DNA of 22,808 nucleotides from contig JAZRJV010000059.1 in assembly GCA_045645985.1 (NCBI GenBank), positions 1-22,808 of the forward strand, read 5' to 3'. Source of the DNA: RGIG9060 sp045645985 (GTDB taxonomy: Bacteria; Spirochaetota; Spirochaetia; Treponematales; Treponemataceae). The notes under the pieces were generated by a model. The model ran no database searches and was not told the origin of the DNA. It was given only the letters and a program-made list of their open reading frames with translations. The position numbers were made by a program, and so were the translations under genes. This document shows, piece by piece, positions 15,363-22,633 of this stretch (position 1 is its first letter; every line of letters begins with the position of its first letter).

Positions 15363-16115
15363 TTAATCCCTTGTTAAAAATTTTTTTTCTTCTTCTGTTA
15401 GTTCTCTAAAATTTCCTTTTGCAAGTGAATTATCTAAATTTAATTTTCCGATTGAAATTCGTTTTAAAAAAATAACTTTGTTTTGCATTGCAAAAAACAT
15501 TCTTCTCACTTGATGAAATTTTCCTTCTTGAATTGTAAGGTTGCAAGAATTTTCTGAAAGCCAATTTAATTTTGCAGGTAGGGTAGTAAAACATTTTGCT
15601 TTTTTTTCATCTGGAAGATAAATTCCATTTGAAAATTTTTCTTTGTACAAAAGTTGTTCTGCTTTAGAAAGTTTTTTTTCTAATTCAACGAAATATGTTT
15701 TTTCAATTTGATTTTCTTTTCTTGTAATATAATTTGAAAAATTTCCGTCGGTTGTAAAAAGTAAAAGTCCTTCTGTGTCTTTGTCTAATCTTCCAACTGA
15801 ATGAAGTTTTGAAAATTCATTTGGCTTTGCAATTTTTATTTTTTCTAAAAGTTCATAAACAGTTTTGCTTCTATCACTTACAGAAGAACAAACAAATCCA
15901 CTTGGCTTATTCATCATCAAATAAAGATGATTTTGTTTTTCAATTTTTTTTTCGTTTACAAAAATTTCATCAATTTCTGGATTGATATTTGCTTTGTGAT
16001 TTTCTTGTCTAATTCCATTTACGCAAACTTGATTTTTTAGCACAAAATTTTTAGCGCCTCGTTTTGAGCAAAATCCATTTTGAATCAAAAAATTATCAAG
16101 TCGTTGTTGAATCAT
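15363..16115 (-). CDS. RsuA/RluB-family pseudouridine synthase
   Basis: This 250-residue enzyme isomerises specific uridines of ribosomal RNA to pseudouridine. An N-terminal S4 RNA-binding domain (about 2-50; QQRLDNFLIQNGFCSKRGA) precedes the catalytic domain. The catalytic Asp is D111 in SVGRLDKDTEGLLLFTTDG. KIHQV-like text appears as EGKFHQVRRMF near residue 205, also typical. The RsuA branch modifies 16S position 516; I cannot separate it firmly from RluB/E/F, so no symbol is given. The start ATG lacks a ribosome site and lies 7 nt from an AATAAT box with TTGACA upstream. It is transcribed away from the flavin reductase from overlapping divergent promoters. A housekeeping gene marking the edge of the defence island. 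Confidence 0.9.
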   Translation of the reverse strand: MIQQRLDNFLIQNGFCSKRGAKNFVLKNQVCVNGIRQENHKANINPEIDEIFVNEKKIEKQNHLYLMMNKPSGFVCSSVSDRSKTVYELLEKIKIAKPNEFSKLHSVGRLDKDTEGLLLFTTDGNFSNYITRKENQIEKTYFVELEKKLSKAEQLLYKEKFSNGIYLPDEKKAKCFTTLPAKLNWLSENSCNLTIQEGKFHQVRRMFFAMQNKVIFLKRISIGKLNLDNSLAKGNFRELTEEEKKFLTRD

Positions 16116-16122
16116 ATTTTCT

Positions 16123-16173
16123 ATTATTACTCTAAAATTTATCTTGTCAAGTAAAGTTTTTTTCGTTTATACT
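16123..16173. promoter_or_regulatory. Divergent promoters sharing a -35 region
   Basis: Leftward promoter: TTGACA (16150-16145), 16-bp spacer, AATAAT (16128-16123), 7 nt to the rsuA-like ATG. Rightward promoter: TTGTCA (16144-16149), 18-bp spacer, TATACT (16168-16173), 6 nt to the flavin reductase ATG. The two -35 hexamers overlap in a CTTGTCAAG palindrome, so the two polymerases should compete. Confidence 0.65.
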
Positions 16174-16179
16174 AAAAGC

Positions 16180-16737
16180 ATGAAACATTCACTTGGAAAT
16201 AAACCTCTTATTTATCCTCAACCAGTTTTGATTATTGCAACTTATAATGATGATGGAACAGCTAATGCAATGAATGCGGCTTGGGGTGGGGTATGTGATT
16301 ATTCAAAAGTTTCTATTATAATAGATAGAAATCATCATACTACCAAAAATTTACTTAGCAAAAAGGCATTTACAGTTAGTATTGCTGATGTAGAACATCT
16401 TAAAGAATCTGATTATTTTGGCTTAGTTTCTGGAAAAGATGTTTTGGATAAAGTGAAATCTTCAGGGCTTTCTTACTCAAAAAGTGAAAATGTTGATGCT
16501 CCTGTTATAAATGAATATCCTCTCACTTTAGAATGTAAACTTGTAAGCTACGATGATAAAACAGAGCGAGTTATTGGAGAAGTTGTAAATACGATTGCAG
16601 ATGATTCAATTCTTACAGATGGAAAAATCGATTTAGCAAAATTTCATCCGATAACTTACGATAGCGTGAATCATCATTATCTAACCTTAGGCGAAAAGGT
16701 TGGAAATGCCTTTAAAGACGGAAATTCTTTAAAGTAA
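16180..16737 (+). CDS. Flavin reductase-like (flavoredoxin family) protein
   Basis: This 185-residue protein belongs to the FMN-binding flavin reductase-like/flavoredoxin family. Typical features are the N-terminal PQPVLIIATYNDDGTANAMNAAWGG and the FMN-loop region KNLLSKKAFTVSIAD, followed by LESDYFG-type text (KESDYFGLVSGKD). Members bind FMN and act in electron transfer or flavin reduction in anaerobes. No cysteine cluster or signal peptide is visible, so it is a cytosolic flavoprotein. I placed the start at 16180, where MKHSLGNKPL begins the family match; the 12 codons upstream overlap the promoter. No ribosome site is visible and a -10 box lies 6 nt away. The gene is monocistronic or read through into the next gene. 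Confidence 0.85.
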   Translation: MKHSLGNKPLIYPQPVLIIATYNDDGTANAMNAAWGGVCDYSKVSIIIDRNHHTTKNLLSKKAFTVSIADVEHLKESDYFGLVSGKDVLDKVKSSGLSYSKSENVDAPVINEYPLTLECKLVSYDDKTERVIGEVVNTIADDSILTDGKIDLAKFHPITYDSVNHHYLTLGEKVGNAFKDGNSLK

Positions 16738-16769
16738 GTTTTTTTAATTAGAGATTTTTAACATATTTA

Positions 16770-16798
16770 TTTACGCTTTTTCAATTTAATGATATAAT
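16770..16798 (+). promoter_or_regulatory. Promoter of the HD-GYP gene, likely leaderless
   Basis: TTTACG (16770-16775) and a perfect TATAAT (16793-16798) are 17 bp apart. The start codon follows the -10 by 6 nt of T, so the transcript would begin at or beside the ATG. The -35 match is only 4 of 6. Confidence 0.55.
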
Positions 16799-16804
16799 TT
16801 TTTT

Positions 16805-18022
16805 ATGAAACATTATATCAACGATGAAGAATTTTTTAAGGCGAATCTTATTCATATAAACAAAATTACAGGAAAGATTCTCGCTTACGGTAATTTAGCG
16901 CCTGTTCTTTTGGCTGGTGGAATTTTCTTAAAATTGTATGAAATGCCTCTTATATGGCTTGTTATTTTTTCGGCTTTTTTAATTCCATTTACAATTGTCC
17001 AAAACATACTTACAAGAAAATGTAGTAATCAAAAGCTTGTTGCCTATGTTACTCTTTTTGGGCTTGAAGTTCTTATTGCATTTTTAGGTTCAAATGCTAG
17101 AGTTAATACTTATATAAGTTGTGCGTTGGTTCCTTTTATAAGTTGTTTGTATTTTAATCCTCGATTAACTTTTTCTGTTAATATATTTAGTTACATATGT
17201 TTAATTGTTTCTTTATGGTTTAAAAGTCAGTCTGCTTATGTTTTGCAACAACCAGTTGTAAGTCCTATGTACTATTGGATTGCTTATGGAACAGGTTTTA
17301 CAATTGAATATATCTTTGTTTTTATTATTTCTCAGTTTATTACCAAACGATGTCATGATACATTAAAAGAAGTTTATGCTTCAAATTCACATGTTAAGAG
17401 AATGCAAAGTAAAATTATTACTTCTTTTGCAAACCTTGTTGAAAGTCGGGATAGTTTTACAGGTGAACACATTAAGAGAACTGCAATTTATGTAGAACTT
17501 ATTTCTCGTGAACTTGTAAAGCAAGGATATTATGTTGATGAACTTACAGAAGAAAATATTCAGCTTTATGTAAATACAGCGCCTCTTCACGATTTAGGAA
17601 AAATTCGTGTTCCTGACCAAATTTTATGTAAGCCTTCCCGTTTTACTCCTGAAGAATTTGAAAAAATGAAGATTCACTCTGAAGAAGGTTACAATTTGAT
17701 TAACGAAAATTTAACTGGAGTTGAAAGCGACGAATTCTTAGAAGTTGCAAAAGTAATGGCACTTTATCATCATGAAAAATGGAATGGAACAGGTTATCCA
17801 AATCAAGTAAAAGGAACTGATATTCCTTTGTGTGCAAGAATTATGGCGGCAGCAGATGTTTTGGATGCTTTGCTTAGTAAAAGACAGTACAAAGATGCAA
17901 TGTCAATGGAAAAGGCAATGGAGATTTTCAAAGAATCAAGTGGAAGTCACTTTGAACCTTGCATTGTAGATGCTGTTTTAGCTTGTCAAGATTCTATAGA
18001 AAAAGTTGCTTACGCAGGATAA
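16805..18022 (+). CDS. Membrane-anchored HD-GYP cyclic-di-GMP phosphodiesterase
   Basis: This 405-residue protein combines an N-terminal membrane part (about 25-180, roughly six hydrophobic segments) with a C-terminal HD-GYP domain (about 205-400). Metal and signature residues are intact: GEHIKRT near 220, HD at 262-263 in APLHDLGKIRVPD, HHEKWNGTGYP at 322-332 with GYP at 330-332, and AAADVLDAL at 348-356. HD-GYP enzymes hydrolyse cyclic-di-GMP, in spirochaetes affecting motility and lifestyle. The membrane part has no recognised sensor fold and may sense a membrane or small-molecule signal. The start is set by MKHYINDEEF, with no ribosome site and a close -10 box. An intrinsic terminator follows the stop. 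Confidence 0.92.
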   Translation: MKHYINDEEFFKANLIHINKITGKILAYGNLAPVLLAGGIFLKLYEMPLIWLVIFSAFLIPFTIVQNILTRKCSNQKLVAYVTLFGLEVLIAFLGSNARVNTYISCALVPFISCLYFNPRLTFSVNIFSYICLIVSLWFKSQSAYVLQQPVVSPMYYWIAYGTGFTIEYIFVFIISQFITKRCHDTLKEVYASNSHVKRMQSKIITSFANLVESRDSFTGEHIKRTAIYVELISRELVKQGYYVDELTEENIQLYVNTAPLHDLGKIRVPDQILCKPSRFTPEEFEKMKIHSEEGYNLINENLTGVESDEFLEVAKVMALYHHEKWNGTGYPNQVKGTDIPLCARIMAAADVLDALLSKRQYKDAMSMEKAMEIFKESSGSHFEPCIVDAVLACQDSIEKVAYAG

Positions 18023-18026
18023 CAAG

Positions 18027-18064
18027 AAACGGTGCATTAAATTGTGAAGTGCACCGTTTTTTTT
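18027..18064 (+). terminator. Intrinsic terminator of the HD-GYP gene
   Basis: A 10-bp stem (AAACGGTGCA / TGCACCGTTT) with a 13-nt loop is followed by a run of T. It lies 5 nt after the stop codon, between convergent genes, and may also slow leftward transcripts of the HAD gene. Confidence 0.9.
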
Positions 18065-18074
18065 ATATTTCGAC

Positions 18075-19106
18075 TTACTGGGGATTTATAGTTACATTTT
18101 CACCGTAAATTGTTGTCCAGTCATTTGCCATTGAGATTGTTTCCCAGTCTTTTTCGGCACAAATATCAGCAATTTTTTGTGCCTTTGATTTGTTTCCCTG
18201 TTCTCTTTGTGTATCATCACAAAGTAGGAAAAATACTTGAGTAAGATAAGGATTTTCTTCTTGTGCATAAACTGCCATTGGAACATCGCCGGTGCTGTTT
18301 CCAAATACGAGAACTGGTTTTTGACCTAGTTCTTGTTCAAGTTGGGCAACTTTGCTCATTTTAACATTTTTGGTGATGACTTTATCTCCCATCAAAAGTT
18401 CGTCTTCTTCTACATAATTGTAGTGCATGTCTAGTTCTTCGCCTTGTCCACTTGCTAGAATCGTAAAGTCAGTACCGATTACTTGTCGTGGTGGAATATC
18501 AATTACTCCATCGATTAAAGCACGAACTGTAAATCGATTTGTTCCACTACAGATGTAAACTATAAATTCATTTTTTAATAGATATTCAACAACTTCAAGC
18601 ATAGGAAGATAGAAGGCTTCGCCTCGTGTCATTCCATTAAAGCCTTCTGCATTTGTTGCTTTGAAATCATTTACAACATCTATGTATTTTTCAATAGTCA
18701 TACCTGCAAAAGCTTTAGCATGGGCGTGAATGTGAGTTTGTTCCATGTGTCCCGGAATATCACTGGCTTTTTTGATTTGTGAAAGTTCCTGTGCAACTGA
18801 CAAAATTTCTTTTGGTGCATTATAATCAGGTGAATTTAATACATAGTCGGAAAAAAGAATCCATTCCCCGTAAATAGGGAAAGTTTCGCAATAGAGTGTT
18901 CCGTCTAAATCAAAAACAGCAAGACGGTCTTCTTTTGGGATGAAATTTTTAGATTTTTCATCTGTAACTGTTTTAACATACTCTTTGAGTGCTGTAATTG
19001 GTTTTGAGTTTTCAACCCAGTTTGTAAAAATATCCTCAGTTACGGCTTTTTTTGCACAACCTGTGAATCCTCCAAAAATAACCATACATAAAGTTAAAAA
19101 AAACAA
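18075..19106 (-). CDS. HAD-superfamily phosphatase lipoprotein, signal-peptide start out of frame
   Basis: The body is a HAD-type hydrolase: motif I FDLDGTLYCETFP, motif II YICSGTNRF, and motif IV VFGNSTGDVPMAVY with Gly-Asp acid residues. It begins with a lipoprotein signal (FLTLCMVIFGGFTGCAKKA, lipobox FTGC), so it is probably anchored outside the cytoplasmic membrane and cleaves phosphate esters there. The intact frame opens only with a TTG that has no ribosome site. The expected start, ATG at 19122 with GGAGAG 6 nt upstream and MTKKVIV, is in another frame because of a T8 run. Removing one T gives MTKKVIVFLTLCMVIF, a perfect signal peptide. The gene may be off, phase-variable, read by slippage, or hit by a sequencing error. 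Substrate is unknown. Confidence 0.85.
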   Translation of the reverse strand: MFFLTLCMVIFGGFTGCAKKAVTEDIFTNWVENSKPITALKEYVKTVTDEKSKNFIPKEDRLAVFDLDGTLYCETFPIYGEWILFSDYVLNSPDYNAPKEILSVAQELSQIKKASDIPGHMEQTHIHAHAKAFAGMTIEKYIDVVNDFKATNAEGFNGMTRGEAFYLPMLEVVEYLLKNEFIVYICSGTNRFTVRALIDGVIDIPPRQVIGTDFTILASGQGEELDMHYNYVEEDELLMGDKVITKNVKMSKVAQLEQELGQKPVLVFGNSTGDVPMAVYAQEENPYLTQVFFLLCDDTQREQGNKSKAQKIADICAEKDWETISMANDWTTIYGENVTINPQ

Positions 19107-19134
19107 TTACTTTCTTTGTCATAAGTTTCTCTCC
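19096..19134 (-). promoter_or_regulatory. Start region of the HAD lipoprotein with a T8 homopolymer
   Basis: On the minus strand GGAGAG (19134-19129), ATG (19122-19120) and a run of eight T (19103-19096) precede the gene body. With seven T the ATG would be in frame with the lipoprotein; with eight it is not. Confidence 0.8.
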
Positions 19135-19176
19135 ATTTTCATTTTTTGCTGAAAAAATATTTAACCTTTATGTAGT

Positions 19177-19182
19177 ATTATA
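19177..19182 (-). promoter_or_regulatory. -10 box of the HAD lipoprotein gene
   Basis: A perfect TATAAT on the minus strand lies about 55 nt before the expected ATG. Upstream TTGCAC is a weak -35 candidate with short spacing (15 bp). Confidence 0.45.
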
Positions 19183-19207
19183 TCCATATAAAAAATTGTG
19201 CAAGTAT

Positions 19208-19233
19208 AAAAAAAGGAGGCACGGATGCCTCCT
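19208..19233 (-). terminator. Intrinsic terminator downstream of a gene remnant
   Basis: On the minus strand AGGAGGC / GCCTCCT form a 7-bp GC-rich stem with a 6-nt loop, followed by seven T. It terminates leftward transcription coming from the fragment at 19275-19430. Confidence 0.9.
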
Positions 19234-19274
19234 ATAAATATTTTACATACAGATTTATCTGCAAGTTTTTTTCT

Positions 19275-19430
19275 TTATTTCTTGATTTTTTCTAACTGCA
19301 TCTTTGCGCTGTCATAGGCGAAAAATGCGAACATGAAAATCATGGCGAGAAGGTACAAATCATGGAAAGTTGCAAGCAGAAATTCAGCATTTGTACCCGC
19401 AATTACATCATAAACGATACATCTGCTAAT
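19275..19430 (-). pseudogene. C-terminal remnant of a membrane protein gene
   Basis: Fifty-one open codons without a start end in TAA, 40 nt before a strong terminator. The translation contains a long hydrophobic helix (FHDLYLLAMIFMFAFFAYDS) followed by a basic tail (KMQLEKIKK), as at the cytoplasmic end of an integral membrane protein. No ribosome site or Met precedes the helix region in a plausible place, and an in-frame TGA lies at 19433-19431. I take it as the 3' end of a gene whose front was lost when the neighbouring hcp cassette arrived or was rearranged. It could also be a very small membrane protein starting at an internal Met. Family not recognised. Confidence 0.5.
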
Positions 19431-19447
19431 TCAATAAGTCAAGTAAT

Positions 19448-19482
19448 AAAAAAGAACAGTTGCTTGTAAAAAGCAACTGTTC
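19448..19482 (-). terminator. Intrinsic terminator of the ferredoxin-hcp operon
   Basis: On the minus strand GAACAGTTGCTT / AAGCAACTGTTC form a 12-bp stem with a 5-nt loop, followed by six T. It lies 47 nt beyond the hcp stop codon. Confidence 0.92.
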
Positions 19483-19500
19483 GACAAATTGGAATTTGTC
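19483..19500. repeat. 18-bp inverted repeat abutting the hcp terminator
   Basis: GACAAATT-GG-AATTTGTC has 8-bp perfect arms and a 2-nt centre. It lies between the hcp stop and the terminator stem. It may be a second mRNA 3' hairpin or a protein-binding site. Confidence 0.5.
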
Positions 19501-19528
19501 ACGCCAACAAATCGAAAGTTTCTCTTGT

Positions 19529-21133
19529 CTATTCTCCAATAAGTTTCTTCATATCATCTTCAGGAGTAGAAATTGAAGCAATATTATAATTCTTCACTAG
19601 GAAATCAAGCACATTAGGTGAAATAAATGCAGGTAATGATGGGCCAAGTAAAATGTTCTTAATTCCAAGATGTAACAATGTTAATAAGATACATACTGCT
19701 TTCTGCTCATACCATGAAAGAACCATAGAAAGCGGCAAATCATTTACTCCACATTCAAAGGCTTCTGCAAGTGCTACAGCAACTTTAATTGCACTGTATG
19801 CATCATTGCACTGCCCCATATCCATAATACGAGGTAATCTACCAATAGTACCTAAATCAAGGTCATTAAATCTATATTTTCCGCAAGCAAGGGTAAGCAC
19901 AATGCTATCTTCTGGTGTCTGCTTTACAAACTCGGTATAATAATTTCTTCCTGGTCTTGCTCCATCACATCCTCCCACAAGGAAGAAATGTTTAATTGCC
20001 CCTGTCTTCACAGCTTCGACAACTGTTCCTGCATTTGCTAATACTGCATTATGTCCAAATCCAGTCATAACCATTGAACCACCATTGATGCCTGTAAATA
20101 ACATGTTTTCTTCATAACCACCAAGTTCCAATGCTTTTTCTATTACTGATGTAAAATCTTTATCCTCTCCAACATGAACTATCTCTGGATAAGAAACAAC
20201 CTCTGTTGTAAACACACGATCTGAATAACTTTCTTTTGGCGGCATCAAACAGTTGGTTGTAAAAAGAATTGGAGCAGGAATATTTGCAAATTCTTTTTGC
20301 TGATTCTGCCATGCCGTACCAAAATTGCCTTTCAGATGTGTGTATTTCTTTAATTCAGGATATGCATGTGCAGGGAGCATTTCTCCATGCGTGTAAACAT
20401 TAATACCTCTATCCTTTGTCTGCTCTAATAATTGTTTCAAATCATAAAGGTCATGTCCTGAAATAACGATAAATGGTCCTTTTTCTACTGTTAGTGGTAC
20501 ACTTGTTGGTTCAGGATTGCCGTAAGTTTCTGTATTTGCTTTATCCAGCAATGCCATACATTTTAAATTAATTTCTCCCACCTGTAATACGATAGGTAAC
20601 AGTTCTTCCATTCCCCAATCTCTCATACCGATTGCAAATAATGCCTTGTAAAAGAAATTATTAACCTCTTTATCTGCATAGCCTAAAACTTCAGCATGGT
20701 ATGCATAAGCCACAACACCACGTATACCAAATAAAATCAAAGATTTCAAGGAACGAATATCTTCATCTGCCTGCCATAAAGACTGCATATCAAAATTATC
20801 ATTTCTGCCACAGGCACTTGCACATTCGAAACATTTTGGCACTAAACGCTCTTTTTCCAATTCTACTCTATCAATCAATGTCATCAATGTTTCATTGTTA
20901 AAATTAACATTCGTAATTGTTGAAAAAAGACCTTCCAATATCAGTTTATCTGTAGTCTCATTCACAAGATGTTCATTTCCTTCAGTTGCTCTTGCCAATC
21001 CAATTAACGCACCAGTTAGTTCATCCTGCAATTTTGCTGTATCTGCTTTTTTACCGCATACTCCTTGTGCTCCTGTACAAGCTTGATATCCTGCTGTCTG
21101 CTCGCACTGAAAACAAAACATTTTATTATCCAT
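19529..21133 (-). CDS. hcp: Hydroxylamine reductase (hybrid-cluster protein, Hcp)
   Basis: This 534-residue protein is an anaerobic-type Hcp, which reduces hydroxylamine to ammonia in vitro and is thought to detoxify nitric oxide in cells. The N-terminal cluster cysteines are C7, C10, C19 and C26 (MFCFQCEQTAGYQACTGAQG). Hybrid-cluster ligands appear in VISGHDLYDL, YTHGEMLPAHAYP, FTTNCLMPP, LVGGCDGARPGRNYY, TLACGKYRFN and MDMGQCNDAYSA. The gene is full length. GGAGG lies 8 nt before the ATG at 21133, so an upstream in-frame extension overlapping the ferredoxin gene is rejected. It follows the iron-sulfur protein gene by 14 nt in one operon, with a Crp/Fnr regulator divergent. Base and codon use look less AT-biased than the defence island. 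Confidence 0.96.
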   Translation of the reverse strand: MDNKMFCFQCEQTAGYQACTGAQGVCGKKADTAKLQDELTGALIGLARATEGNEHLVNETTDKLILEGLFSTITNVNFNNETLMTLIDRVELEKERLVPKCFECASACGRNDNFDMQSLWQADEDIRSLKSLILFGIRGVVAYAYHAEVLGYADKEVNNFFYKALFAIGMRDWGMEELLPIVLQVGEINLKCMALLDKANTETYGNPEPTSVPLTVEKGPFIVISGHDLYDLKQLLEQTKDRGINVYTHGEMLPAHAYPELKKYTHLKGNFGTAWQNQQKEFANIPAPILFTTNCLMPPKESYSDRVFTTEVVSYPEIVHVGEDKDFTSVIEKALELGGYEENMLFTGINGGSMVMTGFGHNAVLANAGTVVEAVKTGAIKHFFLVGGCDGARPGRNYYTEFVKQTPEDSIVLTLACGKYRFNDLDLGTIGRLPRIMDMGQCNDAYSAIKVAVALAEAFECGVNDLPLSMVLSWYEQKAVCILLTLLHLGIKNILLGPSLPAFISPNVLDFLVKNYNIASISTPEDDMKKLIGE

Positions 21134-21147
21134 TTCATTATCCTCCA

Positions 21148-21846
21148 TTAATCTAAAATTTTTCCATCTGTAGAAATTGTAACAACTTGCCATGGAATAA
21201 ACTTACCACTGAATTGCAACGCTCTTTGTGCTGCATATTCAATTCCTCCACAACAAGGCACTTCCATTCGAACAATAGTCACACTCTTAATGTTATTATT
21301 CTTAATAATCTCTGTCAGCTTTTCCGTATACTCACCTTCATCCAGCTTTGGACAGCCGATTAATGTAATTCGATTACGAATAAATTCATTATGAAAATTT
21401 CCATAGGCATATGCTGTACAATCTGCTGCTATTAAGAGGTTTGCTCCTTCAAAATATGGTGCACGGACCGGTACAAGTTTGATTTGTACTGGCCACTGTG
21501 AAAGCTGAGAGCTTACACTATGACTTTGTGTAGTACACTCACAGCGCTCTCTCTTAATTTCTTTTGATTGTGTTCCTGGGCATCCACAAGGCAGACTTTC
21601 GTGTTCCTTTTGCTGTTTTGAAGCTAATACTGCTGCTTCATTGTATGCAGGAGCTTCTCTTTCTTCAAAAGTAATTGCATTTGTTGGACAAGCAGGTAAA
21701 CAATCTCCTAAACCATCGCAATAATCTTCTCGAGTAAGTTTTGCTTTTCCATTAATCATTTCAATAGCGCCTTCATGACAAGCACTTGCACAAGCCCCAC
21801 AACCGTTACATTTTTCTTCATCAATTTTAATAATTTTTCGTATCAT
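21148..21846 (-). CDS. Ferredoxin-domain iron-sulfur protein linked to hcp
   Basis: This 232-residue protein has an N-terminal bacterial ferredoxin domain. The first site is complete (C13, C16, C19, C23 in CNGCGACASACHEG). The second is CDGLGDCLPACP with C43, C49 and C53, where Leu46 takes the place of the usual second Cys, so it may hold a different or labile cluster. The C-terminal part has additional cysteines (LPCGCPG, RCEC, AADCTAY, LIGCPKLD, VPCCGG) and no family I can name. It sits directly upstream of hcp with a 14-nt gap and is the probable electron donor or maturation partner of Hcp. GGAGG precedes the ATG. Confidence 0.9.
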   Translation of the reverse strand: MIRKIIKIDEEKCNGCGACASACHEGAIEMINGKAKLTREDYCDGLGDCLPACPTNAITFEEREAPAYNEAAVLASKQQKEHESLPCGCPGTQSKEIKRERCECTTQSHSVSSQLSQWPVQIKLVPVRAPYFEGANLLIAADCTAYAYGNFHNEFIRNRITLIGCPKLDEGEYTEKLTEIIKNNNIKSVTIVRMEVPCCGGIEYAAQRALQFSGKFIPWQVVTISTDGKILD

Positions 21847-21897
21847 CTAAATCCTCCTTTTAATTTCAAATACATCATGTCTTATCTTAAAATCTCT

Positions 21898-21926
21898 TTG
21901 ACATTACATACGCAGTATAATACAAT
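21898..21926 (+). promoter_or_regulatory. Promoter of the Crp/Fnr regulator
   Basis: A perfect TTGACA (21898-21903) and TACAAT (21921-21926) are 17 bp apart. Predicted start near 21933, upstream of the 5-4-5 palindrome, which would allow repression of its own gene. Confidence 0.65.
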
Positions 21927-21955
21927 AAATAGAACAAGTCGGTTGTTTTTACAAC
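21914..21955 (-). promoter_or_regulatory. Ferredoxin-hcp promoter with Crp/Fnr-type operator
   Basis: On the minus strand a TATACT -10 box lies at 21919-21914 with no good -35. The palindrome GTTGT-TTTT-ACAAC (21942-21955) has the 5-4-5 layout of Crp/Fnr-family sites. Its centre (21948.5) falls about 41.5 bp upstream of the start expected near 21907, the position of class II activation. The start site is estimated, not measured. Confidence 0.6.
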
Positions 21956-21969
21956 ACAGGAGAATTATT

Positions 21970-22629
21970 TTGAACAAATATATCGGAACCCTAAAACGCA
22001 CTCAACTTTTTTCTGGTGTAAGTGAAGACGAAATCTCTGCAATGTTAAATTGTTTACAAGCAAAAAAGCTTACCTTTCAAAAAGGAGAATATGTCTTTAA
22101 GCAAGGAGAACATATAGACAAAATTACTGTATTAGTAGAAGGAAAACTTCTTGTTCAAAGAGATGATTATTGGGGAAACAGAAATATTGTTAATGTAATA
22201 AGAGTTGGAGAAATGTTTGGAGAAGCTTATATTGCCCCAGAAAGCGGAGTCCTTCTAAATGATGTTATTGCAGAAGAAGAAAGTACCATCTTTTTCTTTG
22301 ATGTTCAAAGAATCCTTACCGTATGTCCTTCCGCTTGTAGATTTCACTCCATGGTAATACAAAACCTGTTCTTTGCAATCTCTGAAAAGAATCGCAAACT
22401 GGTACAAAAAATAGGATATATGTCAAATCGAACCACTCGCACAAAGTTATTATCTTACTTATCAGAGGAAGCAAAGAGACAAACCAGTAATCATTTTACT
22501 ATCCCATTCAACAGACAACAGCTGGCTGATTTCCTCTGTGTTGACCGAAGTGCCATGTCCAATGAGTTATGTAAAATGCGTGACGAGGGACTTATAGAAT
22601 TTGATAAAAATGAATTCACGTTAATGTAA
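21970..22629 (+). CDS. Crp/Fnr-family transcriptional regulator adjacent to hcp
   Basis: This 219-residue regulator has an N-terminal cyclic-nucleotide-binding-type sensor domain (LFSGVSEDEISAML, VFKQGEHIDKITVLVEGKL, GEMFGEAYI). A C-terminal Crp-type winged helix follows (FTIPFNRQQLADFLCVDRSAMSNELCKMRDEGLI). Anaerobe hcp genes are often controlled by such proteins, which may sense nitric oxide or other nitrosative signals through heme or redox groups. I see no Fnr-type N-terminal cysteine cluster. I chose TTG at 21970 because AGGAGA lies 6 nt upstream; a much earlier in-frame start would cross the promoter and overlap the ferredoxin gene. It is divergent from ferredoxin-hcp with a palindromic site between. 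An intrinsic terminator follows. Confidence 0.9.
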   Translation: MNKYIGTLKRTQLFSGVSEDEISAMLNCLQAKKLTFQKGEYVFKQGEHIDKITVLVEGKLLVQRDDYWGNRNIVNVIRVGEMFGEAYIAPESGVLLNDVIAEEESTIFFFDVQRILTVCPSACRFHSMVIQNLFFAISEKNRKLVQKIGYMSNRTTRTKLLSYLSEEAKRQTSNHFTIPFNRQQLADFLCVDRSAMSNELCKMRDEGLIEFDKNEFTLM

Positions 22630-22633
22630 AAAT

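Noticed and set aside
21775..21969. Long N-terminal extension of the Crp/Fnr regulator
   Set aside because: It would overlap the ferredoxin gene and cross both promoters. The TTG at 21970 has AGGAGA in the right place and matches family length.
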